A DNA stretch of 5,310 nucleotides, taken from NCBI GenBank assembly GCA_022827165.1, contig JAJDTN010000428.1, forward strand, positions 1 to 5,310, read 5' to 3'. How positions within the stretch are numbered: position 1 is the stretch's first letter; each line of letters opens with the position of its first letter. The position numbers were made by a program, and so were the translations under genes. Under the pieces are notes generated by a model, which saw only the letters and a list, made by a program, of their open reading frames with translations, was not told the DNA's origin and ran no database searches. The stretch comes from Candidatus Latescibacterota bacterium. Lineage in GTDB: Bacteria > Latescibacterota > UBA2968 > UBA8231. Below are positions 1 to 5,310 of this stretch, one piece after another.

Positions 1-432
1 CTCTCCGAGGGCGAGAATCGGTGTCTCCAGTTCCTCCGATTCGGGCAGGATGGAGACCGCGGAGACAATCAGGTAGTCGAGGGGGACGAATATGTCGATC
101 TCGGATTCCAGATCGGCGGCCTTGAGGTAGAGAGCCCGGAAACTCGTCGGGGTGATGCGGTCATCCTCGATGAAGATGGTGCCGTCCTCGTCGTAGAGGG
201 AGCCGGTCAGGCGCCGCTCGATGAGGATCCCTTCCCCGGGCGGGCCCATCTCTCCTTGCGGACCGGCCTCCCCCTGGGGCCCCGCTTCGCCCTGCGGTCC
301 GGCTTCGCCCGCGGAACCTGTCTCCCCCGGCCGCCCCTGGGGCCCCGCGGGTCCCATCGGCCCTTCCGGACCCTGGCAGGCGAGAAGGACGAGGGCGGAC
401 AGAACGAAGACCAAGGTCATTCTGCTGCGCAT
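1..432 (-). CDS. Collagen-like lipoprotein, 3' end cut by the window edge
   Basis: The frame is open from 432 to the left edge (144 codons seen, no stop). The protein begins with a lipoprotein signal: basic residues RSR, a hydrophobic run, and the lipobox LLAC with the lipidated Cys at residue 19. Sixteen uninterrupted Gly-X-Y triplets follow (residues 21-68, bases 229-372), including three tandem [12 protein letters not shown] hexapeptides. Then comes a non-collagenous domain rich in acidic and beta-type residues, containing [10 protein letters not shown]. In-frame ATGs lie at 438, 432 and 420. I chose 432 because the AAGGAG Shine-Dalgarno (439-444) touches the ATG at 438 but lies six bases from 432. 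Bacterial collagen-like repeats form trimeric stalks, so a membrane-anchored surface or periplasmic trimer is a reasonable inference. The real function is unknown. It is preceded by a structured leader (436-496). Confidence 0.82.
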   Translation of the reverse strand, partial: MRSRMTLVFVLSALVLLACQGPEGPMGPAGPQGRPGETGSAGEAGPQGEAGPQGEAGPQGEMGPPGEGILIERRLTGSLYDEDGTIFIEDDRITPTSFRALYLKAADLESEIDIFVPLDYLIVSAVSILPESEELETPILALGE

Positions 433-435
433 GGA

Positions 436-496
436 CATCTCCTTGTTTGGGGTTCGGAGATGAAATCTGCGCAGGTGGTGCGACAGATCGCGTCGC
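436..496 (-). promoter_or_regulatory. Structured 5' leader of the collagen-like gene
   Basis: Reading on the minus strand, the leader starts with the 17-nt dyad hairpin (480-496). It continues with ACCACCTGCGCAGATT and then CATCTCC (456-462), and ends with GGAGATG (436-442), which carries the Shine-Dalgarno and the first ATG. CATCTCC and GGAGATG are perfect complements (7 bp, 13-nt loop), so folding could hide the ribosome-binding site. The leader of the AAA+ gene has a similar sequence and a similar possible fold. No protein or ligand that might act on it can be named, and a DNA operator is an alternative reading of the dyad. Confidence 0.5.
480..496 (-). repeat. 17-nt dyad repeat, copy 1
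   Basis: Minus-strand sequence GCGACGCGATCTGTCGC. Five G-C/A-T pairs plus a possible G-U pair close a pentaloop CGATC. It lies 47 nt upstream of the chosen start of the collagen-like gene and is flanked by A on its 3' side, as in the other two copies. Confidence 0.75.
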
Positions 497-539
497 GGGC
501 AAGAGGAAACCCTCGCGAAGGGCTTCATGCAGAACGGCA

Positions 540-575
540 ATCGGCCGGCCCGAGAGTCAACTCGAGCCGGCCGAT
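540..575 (-). terminator. Hairpin after the DUF4377-repeat lipoprotein gene
   Basis: ATCGGCCGGC (540-549) and GCCGGCCGAT (566-575) are perfect inverted repeats of 10 bp. They are extended after one C-A mismatch by CGAG/CTCG, closing on a six-base loop. The hairpin starts 27 nt past the stop codon at 603, the usual place for an intrinsic terminator. The bases that follow on the minus strand (TGCCGTTC) are not a good U tract, so termination may be weak or factor-aided. It may also simply protect the 3' end. Confidence 0.6.
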
Positions 576-602
576 GGTCACACGCGGCGGGTCAGGGGCG
601 AA

Positions 603-1400
603 TCACTCTTCGAGAGTGCTCTCCAGCGTCTGCAGCCAGCGGTAGCCGTGGGCGGGGACCTCGGGTGACCCGGTCGTCGTGCCGTCGGGGAACATGCGGA
701 ACCTCTCGACGCGGAGGCGGTAGCTGTAGTCGTGCAAGGGATGGAAGCCCACGATCTGACCGCGGAAGGGGGCGCCGTTGACGACTTTGCAGTACCCGGG
801 ATAACCGTCGCCGCACTCGACCCTGTGCCGATCCACGGTGATCTCCTCTTCCGCGCCCGATGCTTCGGTCCTCGAGGTGACTTCGCTCAGCACGTAGCGG
901 CCATCGGAATACCTGTCGGCCTCGAGGACGTAGTGGTAGCCGGCCTCGTATTCGAAGCTGGTGATCATGTCGTCGTACGGGGCGCCGTCCACCACCATGC
1001 AGAAGTCGTCGCTGCGGTAGCAGATCACCCGCGCCGGGCCCACGGACAGGGTTGCAGGGGTGGATGGGGCCGGGGTCTTCTCCAGTTGCTCCAGCAGGCG
1101 GTAGGCGTAGCGGCCGGCGTCCTGGGGTGGTTCGCCGCCGCCCCAGGGGTCGTACTTGCCGATCCGCAGGCGATAGTCGTACCCGGGCTCGTACTGGAAG
1201 CCCTCGATGCCGTCGTAGAAGAACTCGCCGTCCACCAACATGCAGGACTGCAGGCCCACGCCGTAGCACTTGGCCAGGGTGGGGCCGACGGTCACCTCCC
1301 GTGTCTCGAGGTACTCGCCTTCGTCCGGGTCCGTCGAACGGTCGCAGCCGGCCAGGACCAGGGCCGACAGGAGGAGAGGGGTGATGCATCTGGTGGGCAT
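603..1400 (-). CDS. Lipoprotein with three DUF4377-like repeats
   Basis: A 265-residue protein. The start at 1400 is supported by GAGGAG five bases upstream and by the signal it creates: MPTRC, a hydrophobic run, then LAGC with the lipid-bearing Cys at residue 19. Longer upstream frames would bury this signal. The mature part contains three copies of one unit at about residues 34-84, 117-165 and 187-236. Each has a Cys pair (45/53, 126/133, 196/204), a (M/K)(L/V)V(D/N)G strand just after the second Cys, an F-x-Y/L-H turn ending in a Tyr-rich strand such as YEPGYDYRLR, and a basic end. This pattern matches my memory of DUF4377, a small domain of unknown function found in bacterial lipoproteins, often with META domains. 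The Cys pairs probably form disulfides in an envelope compartment. The first unit fits best and the third is most diverged. A hairpin terminator follows, and a short palindrome (604-618) covers its last codons. Lipoprotein call sure; domain name moderately sure; role unknown. Confidence 0.85.
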   Translation of the reverse strand: MPTRCITPLLLSALVLAGCDRSTDPDEGEYLETREVTVGPTLAKCYGVGLQSCMLVDGEFFYDGIEGFQYEPGYDYRLRIGKYDPWGGGEPPQDAGRYAYRLLEQLEKTPAPSTPATLSVGPARVICYRSDDFCMVVDGAPYDDMITSFEYEAGYHYVLEADRYSDGRYVLSEVTSRTEASGAEEEITVDRHRVECGDGYPGYCKVVNGAPFRGQIVGFHPLHDYSYRLRVERFRMFPDGTTTGSPEVPAHGYRWLQTLESTLEE

Positions 1401-1480
1401 GGGGGCTCCTCTGCGCTGTGCCAAGCGGCCACCGTGGGTCCCGCGGCGATCCCGGCAGGTCACTGGCGGCTTCATCTACG

Positions 1481-1486
1481 AATATA
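1481..1486 (-). promoter_or_regulatory. Possible -10 box upstream of the lipoprotein gene
   Basis: Minus-strand TATATT is the only A+T-rich patch in the 126-nt gap between the AAA+ gene and the lipoprotein gene. It lies about 80 nt before the lipoprotein start. No convincing -35 sequence sits 16-18 bases upstream; the nearest TTGGGC is too close. It also directly follows the hairpin at 1486-1506, so it may only be the tail of that terminator. Weak call. Confidence 0.2.
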
Positions 1487-1506
1487 CCCATGGGCCGCCC
1501 AAGGGT
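1486..1506 (-). terminator. Hairpin after the tandem AAA+ ATPase gene
   Basis: On the minus strand ACCC-T-TGGG pairs with CCCA-T-GGGT around a CGG triloop, with a single T-T mismatch. It begins 20 nt after the stop at 1527 and is followed by ATATTCG, a short partly T-rich tail. Position and G+C-rich stem fit an intrinsic terminator separating the ATPase from the next lipoprotein gene. The U tract is poor, so efficiency is uncertain. Confidence 0.55.
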
Positions 1507-1526
1507 TCCCTCTCCTCCAAGTCATC

Positions 1527-3587
1527 TCAAGTCCCGAATCCGAGGGTGCCGCGGCGGCCAGGCTTGGCCTCGCACTCGGCGCGCAGCAATCCTGCCAATC
1601 CCTCGGGATCCCGCAGGTGGCCGAGGATCTCCGCCTTGCGGCGCACCACCGCGAAGTCCCCCGGTGTCAGGTTGACGAGGGCCTCGACCTCCGGCGGAGC
1701 TTCGAGGTCGAAGAAGGCGCGGAAGGCCGCTCTCGACTGGACGGGGGTGAGGTAGTCCAGGGAGACCTTGAAGGTGAAGCGCCGCAGGGTGGCGGGGTCG
1801 AGGTGCTCGCCGAAGTTGGTGGTGCACGCGAAGGGCAGGGGATGGCTCTCCATCCAGGTCAGCATCTCGTTGACCTGACTCACCTCCCAGGAACGCACGG
1901 CGCCGCGGCGGTCGGCCAGCAGCGAGTCGGCCTCGTCGAAGACGAGGATCGACTCCTCGGCGCGGGCCTCGGCGAAGGCGGCGGCGATCTGCTGCTCGGT
2001 CGCGCCCACCCACATCGACATCAGGTCGGAAGCCCGCTTCTGGGTGACCTGCAGGCCGAGGCGCTCGGCCAGGTAGCGGACGAAGGCGCTCTTGCCGGTG
2101 CCGGGCGGGCCCTGCAGGCAGAGAGAGAACTGCTTCTCCCCGGTTGCTTCCAGGCGTCCGGCGAGCCCGGCGGGGTCCACGTCGGCCTGGATCAGACCGA
2201 GGTCGAACCTCTCCGGCGCTCCCTGCGCCGCGGGGGGTCTGTCGCCCGAGATCACCCGGGACAGGCTGCGCACGCCGCGGCGCACGGCGGCCAGGTCACC
2301 TCCACAGAGACCGGCCGCGGCCACCGCCCCGGAGGCCAGACCCGGAGTCACGTCGAACTCCCGGGCCAGGGAGCCCGCGTCCTCCTCGGTCGCCTCGATG
2401 CCATGCCGCTCCAGCTCCCGGCGCCAGATTCGCGCCCGCGTCCGGCACGGCGGCGGGCGAAGCTCCAGGGCGAAGTTCATGCGGCGCAGGACGGCGGAGC
2501 AGGTCTCCCGGGCGGAGTTCGAGGTCCACAAGGTGGGCACCGGCGCGCGTTCGAGGAGGCGGTTCATGAACGCCTTGGAACCGCCGGACCGGAGCCTGGA
2601 GGAGGCGAAGGGATGGAAGGGCATCCAGCCAGGGCCCCGGTCCGCGAGCAGATCCTCCATCTCGTCGAAGAGCAGCACCGACCCCTTGCCCCCGGCCAGC
2701 AGACGCTGGGCGAACCGCAGGTCCTGGAGGCGCTCGTGCCGGGCGGGCTCGTCGCCGTCCTCGTCGGTCTCGCCGACACTGTAGAGGTCCGCCCCGAGCC
2801 GCGCGGCCAGGGTCTTGCAGAATTCCGTCTTGCCCGTGCCCGGCGGGCCGTAGACCAGCACGTTCAACCCCTTGCCGGTGCGAAGGCTACCCTCCACGAT
2901 CCGCAGGATGTAGTCACGCTCCTTGGCCACGTGATCGAAGTCCGACCACTCCAGCTCTCCCGGCGGCGCCGAGTCGAGCAGCAGGCGGCGCACATCGAGG
3001 TCGTCGTCGTCGGGGAGGTGGATCAGCCGGTGCAGCCTGTGGACGATCTCCAGGTCACCGTCGTGTTCCACGGAGACGAGCCCGGCCCCGACGAGCGGCG
3101 CATCCGCCGTGAGACGGGACAGGAACCGGCCGGACGGCAGGCCGAGGAGGCAGACCAGGTAGGGGTTGGAGATGTTGAGGCACCGGCTCCGCCGATGGTC
3201 ACCGAGCGACTCGGCCAGCGACTCCAGAACCGGCTGCACATGGCAGCGCAGCAGCAACTCGAGGATCGCCACATCCTCGTCGGCCAGGTCCAGCTTCCGA
3301 CCGAGAGTCTGGAGCCGGCGCGCCGTGCGGTCGGGCGGTGAGCCTCCACAGGCGGAAAGCCCCCCTTCAAGGGCCTCCCGCAGGCTCCGCCACTCCCGCT
3401 CCGACATCTCTTCGTGCTTGTACGGGCGGTACGCCTCCAACTCCTCGCTGTTGTCCGTGAGCGCCAGGTCCCAGTTCTCGACGACCCACTCGGCCAGCTT
3501 CTCCGCTTCCGGACTGGAGTGGTGGATGCGCGAGGCGGCGTTGCAGAGGTAGGAGAACAGGAGCTGACGTTCGCAGGCGCTGAGCAT
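1527..3587 (-). CDS. Tandem AAA+ ATPase (two AAA modules, SpoVK/Cdc48-like)
   Basis: A 686-residue protein (688 if the ATG at 3593 is used). I chose 3587 because AGGAGG (3594-3599) abuts the ATG at 3593 but is six bases from 3587. Residues 1 to about 210 form a helical, acidic N-terminal region without a recognised motif. AAA module 1 has Walker A GPPGTGKT (247-254), Walker B VLLFDE (304-309), a sensor-1 Asn in TSNS (357) and paired Arg (368-369). Module 2 has Walker A GPPGTGKS (493-500), an aromatic pore loop SMWVG (524-528), Walker B ILVFDE (547-552), sensor 1 TTN (589-591), an RR Arg-finger pair (602-603) and a GDF sensor-2-type helix near 643. All key catalytic residues are present in both modules, so both may hydrolyse ATP. 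Only module 2 has the classical aromatic pore loop, which suggests it threads or remodels protein. No protease or membrane segment is present, so it is probably a cytoplasmic remodelling ATPase. Its substrate is unknown. It has its own structured leader and a 3' hairpin. Confidence 0.94.
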   Translation of the reverse strand: MLSACERQLLFSYLCNAASRIHHSSPEAEKLAEWVVENWDLALTDNSEELEAYRPYKHEEMSEREWRSLREALEGGLSACGGSPPDRTARRLQTLGRKLDLADEDVAILELLLRCHVQPVLESLAESLGDHRRSRCLNISNPYLVCLLGLPSGRFLSRLTADAPLVGAGLVSVEHDGDLEIVHRLHRLIHLPDDDDLDVRRLLLDSAPPGELEWSDFDHVAKERDYILRIVEGSLRTGKGLNVLVYGPPGTGKTEFCKTLAARLGADLYSVGETDEDGDEPARHERLQDLRFAQRLLAGGKGSVLLFDEMEDLLADRGPGWMPFHPFASSRLRSGGSKAFMNRLLERAPVPTLWTSNSARETCSAVLRRMNFALELRPPPCRTRARIWRRELERHGIEATEEDAGSLAREFDVTPGLASGAVAAAGLCGGDLAAVRRGVRSLSRVISGDRPPAAQGAPERFDLGLIQADVDPAGLAGRLEATGEKQFSLCLQGPPGTGKSAFVRYLAERLGLQVTQKRASDLMSMWVGATEQQIAAAFAEARAEESILVFDEADSLLADRRGAVRSWEVSQVNEMLTWMESHPLPFACTTNFGEHLDPATLRRFTFKVSLDYLTPVQSRAAFRAFFDLEAPPEVEALVNLTPGDFAVVRRKAEILGHLRDPEGLAGLLRAECEAKPGRRGTLGFGT

Positions 3588-3593
3588 GGGCAT

Positions 3594-3656
3594 CCTCCTG
3601 GGGATGGGGGCTGGGATATCTCCAACCTACCCAGGAGGTGCGACAGATCGTGTCGC
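3594..3656 (-). promoter_or_regulatory. Structured 5' leader of the AAA+ ATPase gene
   Basis: On the minus strand the 17-nt dyad hairpin (3640-3656) is followed by ACCTCCTGGGTAGGTT and later by the Shine-Dalgarno AGGAGG (3594-3599). CCTCCTGGG (3630-3638) is a perfect 9-bp complement of CCCAGGAGG (3594-3602) across 27 nt, so the ribosome-binding site can be sequestered. CACCTCCT here is also identical to the anti-Shine-Dalgarno end of 16S rRNA. The first 16 bases after the dyad agree at 12 positions with the leader of the collagen-like gene. This suggests a translational control element; the ligand or factor is unknown. Confidence 0.55.
3640..3656 (-). repeat. 17-nt dyad repeat, copy 2
   Basis: Minus-strand sequence GCGACACGATCTGTCGC. 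This copy has six Watson-Crick pairs (GCGACA/TGTCGC) around the loop CGATC. It lies 52 nt upstream of the chosen start of the AAA+ gene, close to the 47 nt seen for copy 1. Confidence 0.75.
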
Positions 3657-3685
3657 GGCCTTCGGTTTTTTTGGGGGGGTCGTCG

Positions 3686-3772
3686 CTATTGGCCGATGCT
3701 CAGGCAAAACCCCTGGTCGGCGAGTGCACCATCGACCAGGTACAGGGCAGCGTAGCACGTCGCGAAGCCCAT
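3686..3772 (-). CDS. Doubtful 28-codon ORF overlapping the preceding stop
   Basis: The ATG at 3772 overlaps the TGA of the upstream gene as TGATG, the form seen in translational coupling. It would encode 28 residues with a hydrophobic core (GFATCYAALYLV), possibly one short membrane segment, ending in TAG at 3686. It has no independent ribosome-binding site that I can see. It may be a real small protein, a decayed fragment, or chance in open G+C-rich sequence. Its frame is the same as the first part of the frameshifted gene upstream. Confidence 0.2.
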   Translation of the reverse strand: MGFATCYAALYLVDGALADQGFCLSIGQ

Positions 3773-4549
3773 CAAGCCGATCCCGCCCAGATCGCCCGGC
3801 GCAGCATCTCCACCGGATTGAAGATGGACCAGGCGCCGGATATGGCGGCGGCCCTTGCGGCTCCGCCAACGGTCAGCGTGTCAGCCAGTCTTCGGCCGGC
3901 CGTGGTGGCAGCCGCCACCGAGGAGTCTGCGGCGGCGTCCCCGATCGCCCTGGCAGCCTCCTTGGGGACCTCGGCCACGGTGGAGGCAGCGGCGAATGTG
4001 CGCCACCTGACCCTCAGTCCGGAAAAGCACTCGCCCCGGGCATCCTTCGCCCAGTAGACAGCCCACGCCGCGTCCTCGGCTGCCCGGAAGACGGCATGGC
4101 TCCCCGCACGTCTGGCAGCCCTTCCAGCATCCCTGGCGGCGGCCATCCTGACCTCATCGCCGTCCCCATGGGCCGCGCACATTCTCCTCCACTCGCCACC
4201 GAATCCCCTTCGGTCGGCAAGACCTTGCAGGAAGGGAAGCACAGAGTTCCATGCCCAATCGAGCAGAGCGTTCAGACGTTCCTGCTCCCGATGCCGACCC
4301 GTCATGAGGGCCCGTGGAAGGAGGTCCTTCCAGGCTGCTGTTGCGCATCTCCCCCGGCATCTCCTTCTGGATGAAGATGATCCAATAGGCGATCGCAACG
4401 GACATGCACTCCGGGACGGCGCGCGTCGGCCGGCCGCTGAGGGCGAGATTGATGGCCATCAAGGAGCAGGGGGGTCCCTCTGGGCCCCGGGTCGCCAGAT
4501 AGGTCCGAAGGCGGTGATCCGCTTCCGGGGTCCAGATTGAGGTGCTCAT
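3772..4549 (-). pseudogene. Ala/Trp-rich hypothetical protein gene broken by a +1 frameshift
   Basis: Two overlapping frames read as one protein when a single base is removed near 4336. The first frame gives MSTSIWTPEADHRLRTYLA through SLMAINLALSGR and CMSVAIAYWIIFIQKEMP to MRNS. The second resumes with AWKDLLPRALMTGRHREQER and DWAWNSVLPFLQ, then an Ala/Arg-rich C-terminal half ending at the TGA at 3772. The restored length is 258 residues. Both halves resemble a family of bacterial hypothetical proteins that I remember as one continuous chain with an Ala/Trp-rich tail; its function is not known. I chose the ATG at 4549 since the protein-like sequence begins there; its ribosome-binding site (GAAGG) is weak. 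The extra base lies in GCTGCTG, where slippage or a sequencing error is plausible. No slippery heptamer for programmed frameshifting is visible. It could therefore be a pseudogene or an intact gene with an assembly error. Confidence 0.65.
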
Positions 4550-4577
4550 GCCCTTCGCGTGACGCTTTTCCCGATTG

Positions 4578-4594
4578 AGGCGTGCCCGACGCCT
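4578..4594 (-). other. Small hairpin upstream of the frameshifted gene
   Basis: AGGCGT and ACGCCT are perfect 6-bp inverted repeats around a five-base loop. They lie in the 75-nt gap between the WYL gene and the start at 4549. No T-run follows on either strand. It may be part of a leader or a weak terminator for the WYL gene. Confidence 0.3.
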
Positions 4595-4616
4595 GAGGCG
4601 AACTTGGTGCACCCCT

Positions 4617-4633
4617 GCGACAGATCACGTCGC
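4617..4633 (-). repeat. 17-nt dyad repeat, copy 3, overlapping the WYL stop codon
   Basis: Minus-strand sequence GCGACGTGATCTGTCGC, flanked by T and A that add one more pair. The bases supply the last two codons (GCG ACG) and the TGA of the WYL gene. Downstream it lacks the leader sequence shared by copies 1 and 2, so it may mark the start of the next gene's leader in a diverged form, or the 3' end of the WYL transcript. Confidence 0.7.
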
Positions 4634-5310
4634 ACCCTCCTCCCCCAACGCGAGGGCCGCCCGCATCTCCGCCCGAACCGCCTCGCGCAGCTCCTCGGGC
4701 TCCAGCACCTCGGCGGCGGCGCCGAAGCTGAGCACCCAGCTCCGGATCTCGAAGAACCCGCCGGCCCGCAGGCGCAGGACCACGCGGCCGTCGGGCAGCT
4801 CCTCCAGTTTCTGGCTGGGGTGCCAGATGCGCTCCCGCACGTAGGGCGCCTGGTCCGCGGCGAAGCGGACCACCACGTCCATGGGCTCCTCGTACGAGAC
4901 CCCGAAGGCGTCCCTCACGCGCTCGTCGATGGGCAGGTGGTCGGGGGGGTCGAACTTCTCCTCCGTCACCACCACCTTCTCGAAGCGCTCCACGGCCTGG
5001 GTGATCAAGCGGTCGTACCGGGGCACGCGGGAGATCACGTACAGGCCGCCGCGGTACGGCAGGAAGCGCAAGGGCTCGATTCCGTACTCTCCGGCCTTCG
5101 TGGCCCTGGGTGACCGGTAGCTCACCCGGCAGACGCGGCGCTTCAGCATGGCCTCGTCCAGTTTCTCCACGATCTCCCGGGCGTCCTCGTAGGGCTTGTA
5201 GCCCCGCGCCAAGGGCACGTACGCGTCGGAGGCCCGCTCGAGGAACCGCCGCATCTCCGGGGACATGGCCGCGGTGATGCGGCGGACCAACGACCGCAGA
5301 TGCTCGCCGA
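4625..5310 (-). CDS. WYL-domain transcriptional regulator, 5' end cut by the window edge
   Basis: The frame is open to the right edge, with 227 residues visible. Full-length WYL regulators are usually about 300-330 residues with an N-terminal winged helix-turn-helix, and that DNA-binding part is outside the window. TTG (5290) and ATG (5266) could be read as starts but would cut into the linker, so I treat the gene as partial. The visible part has the helical linker ending EIVEKLDEAMLKRRVCRVSY, then the WYL fold with the core IEPLRFLPYRGGLYVIS. The signature W-Y-L is L-Y-V here (bases 5036-5044). A C-terminal WCX-type extension follows (MDVVVRFAADQAPYVRER to SWVLSFGAAAEVLEPEELR). The WYL domain is known to bind nucleic acid or nucleotide ligands and to control transcription, often of defence or DNA-damage genes. 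The target here is unknown. The next gene starts 75 nt after its stop. Confidence 0.92.
   Translation of the reverse strand, partial: GEHLRSLVRRITAAMSPEMRRFLERASDAYVPLARGYKPYEDAREIVEKLDEAMLKRRVCRVSYRSPRATKAGEYGIEPLRFLPYRGGLYVISRVPRYDRLITQAVERFEKVVVTEEKFDPPDHLPIDERVRDAFGVSYEEPMDVVVRFAADQAPYVRERIWHPSQKLEELPDGRVVLRLRAGGFFEIRSWVLSFGAAAEVLEPEELREAVRAEMRAALALGEEGAT

Noticed and set aside
604..618. CACTCT-TCG-AGAGTG palindrome at the end of the lipoprotein gene
   Set aside because: It lies inside the last codons, has no T tract, and the larger hairpin at 540-575 is a better terminator.
1418..1475. A longer N terminus for the lipoprotein starting at 1475
   Set aside because: It would put 25 extra residues ahead of a perfect lipoprotein signal peptide, and the ATG at 1400 has a well-placed GAGGAG.
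592..1491. A 299-codon minus-strand frame over the lipoprotein gene
   Set aside because: Its translation is Arg/Pro/Gly rich and without a domain, while the neighbouring frame gives a lipobox and three repeats. It is a shadow frame.
732..3341. An 869-codon open frame on the plus strand, opposite two genes
   Set aside because: It runs antisense through the lipoprotein gene and most of the AAA+ gene, both of which have clear domains and ribosome-binding sites. Its translation is low-complexity (Gly, Ala, Val, His, Gln rich) with no recognisable domain. Long antisense frames are expected in G+C-rich genes.
4550..4612. An upstream GTG start at 4612 for the frameshifted gene
   Set aside because: The 21 added residues are mostly basic and unlike the family, and no spaced ribosome-binding site precedes the GTG.
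480..4633. The three dyads as a CRISPR array
   Set aside because: The copies are kilobases apart with genes between them, without regular spacers.

Overview
The window is a G+C-rich stretch of bacterial chromosome with tightly packed genes, all read on the minus strand. The gene content is a lipobox-bearing collagen-like protein, a lipoprotein with three DUF4377-like repeats, a tandem AAA+ ATPase, an Ala/Trp-rich hypothetical protein and a WYL regulator. Together with the base composition this suggests an uncultured Gram-negative-type environmental bacterium (candidate-phylum, Krumholzibacteria/Eisenbacteria or Myxococcota-like). That placement is an impression, since there is no rRNA or marker gene in view.

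Layout in the direction of transcription, from high to low coordinates. A WYL-domain regulator (4625-5310) is cut by the right edge. An Ala-rich hypothetical gene (3772-4549) follows and is broken by a one-base frameshift near 4336. Next is a short non-coding stretch with a C7A7 run and a structured leader. A large tandem AAA+ ATPase (1527-3587) comes next and ends in a hairpin. Then comes a secreted lipoprotein with three DUF4377-like repeats (603-1400), also followed by a hairpin. After a second structured leader, a collagen-like lipoprotein (1-432) is cut by the left edge. The lipoproteins would sit on the cell envelope. The ATPase and the WYL protein are cytoplasmic and may be functionally linked, as WYL regulators often sit beside ATPase or defence genes, but the broken gene lies between them.

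The most unusual feature is non-coding. A 17-nt dyad, GCGACRYGATCTGTCGC on the transcribed strand, occurs three times, always between genes and always in the same orientation. Two copies head leaders of similar sequence (upstream of the ATPase and of the collagen-like gene). In both leaders a downstream segment can pair perfectly with the Shine-Dalgarno region: 9 bp in one and 7 bp in the other, with different sequences. This looks like a family of structured 5' untranslated elements that could control translation. It is inferred from two or three copies and needs comparison across the genome. The third copy overlaps the stop codon of the WYL gene.
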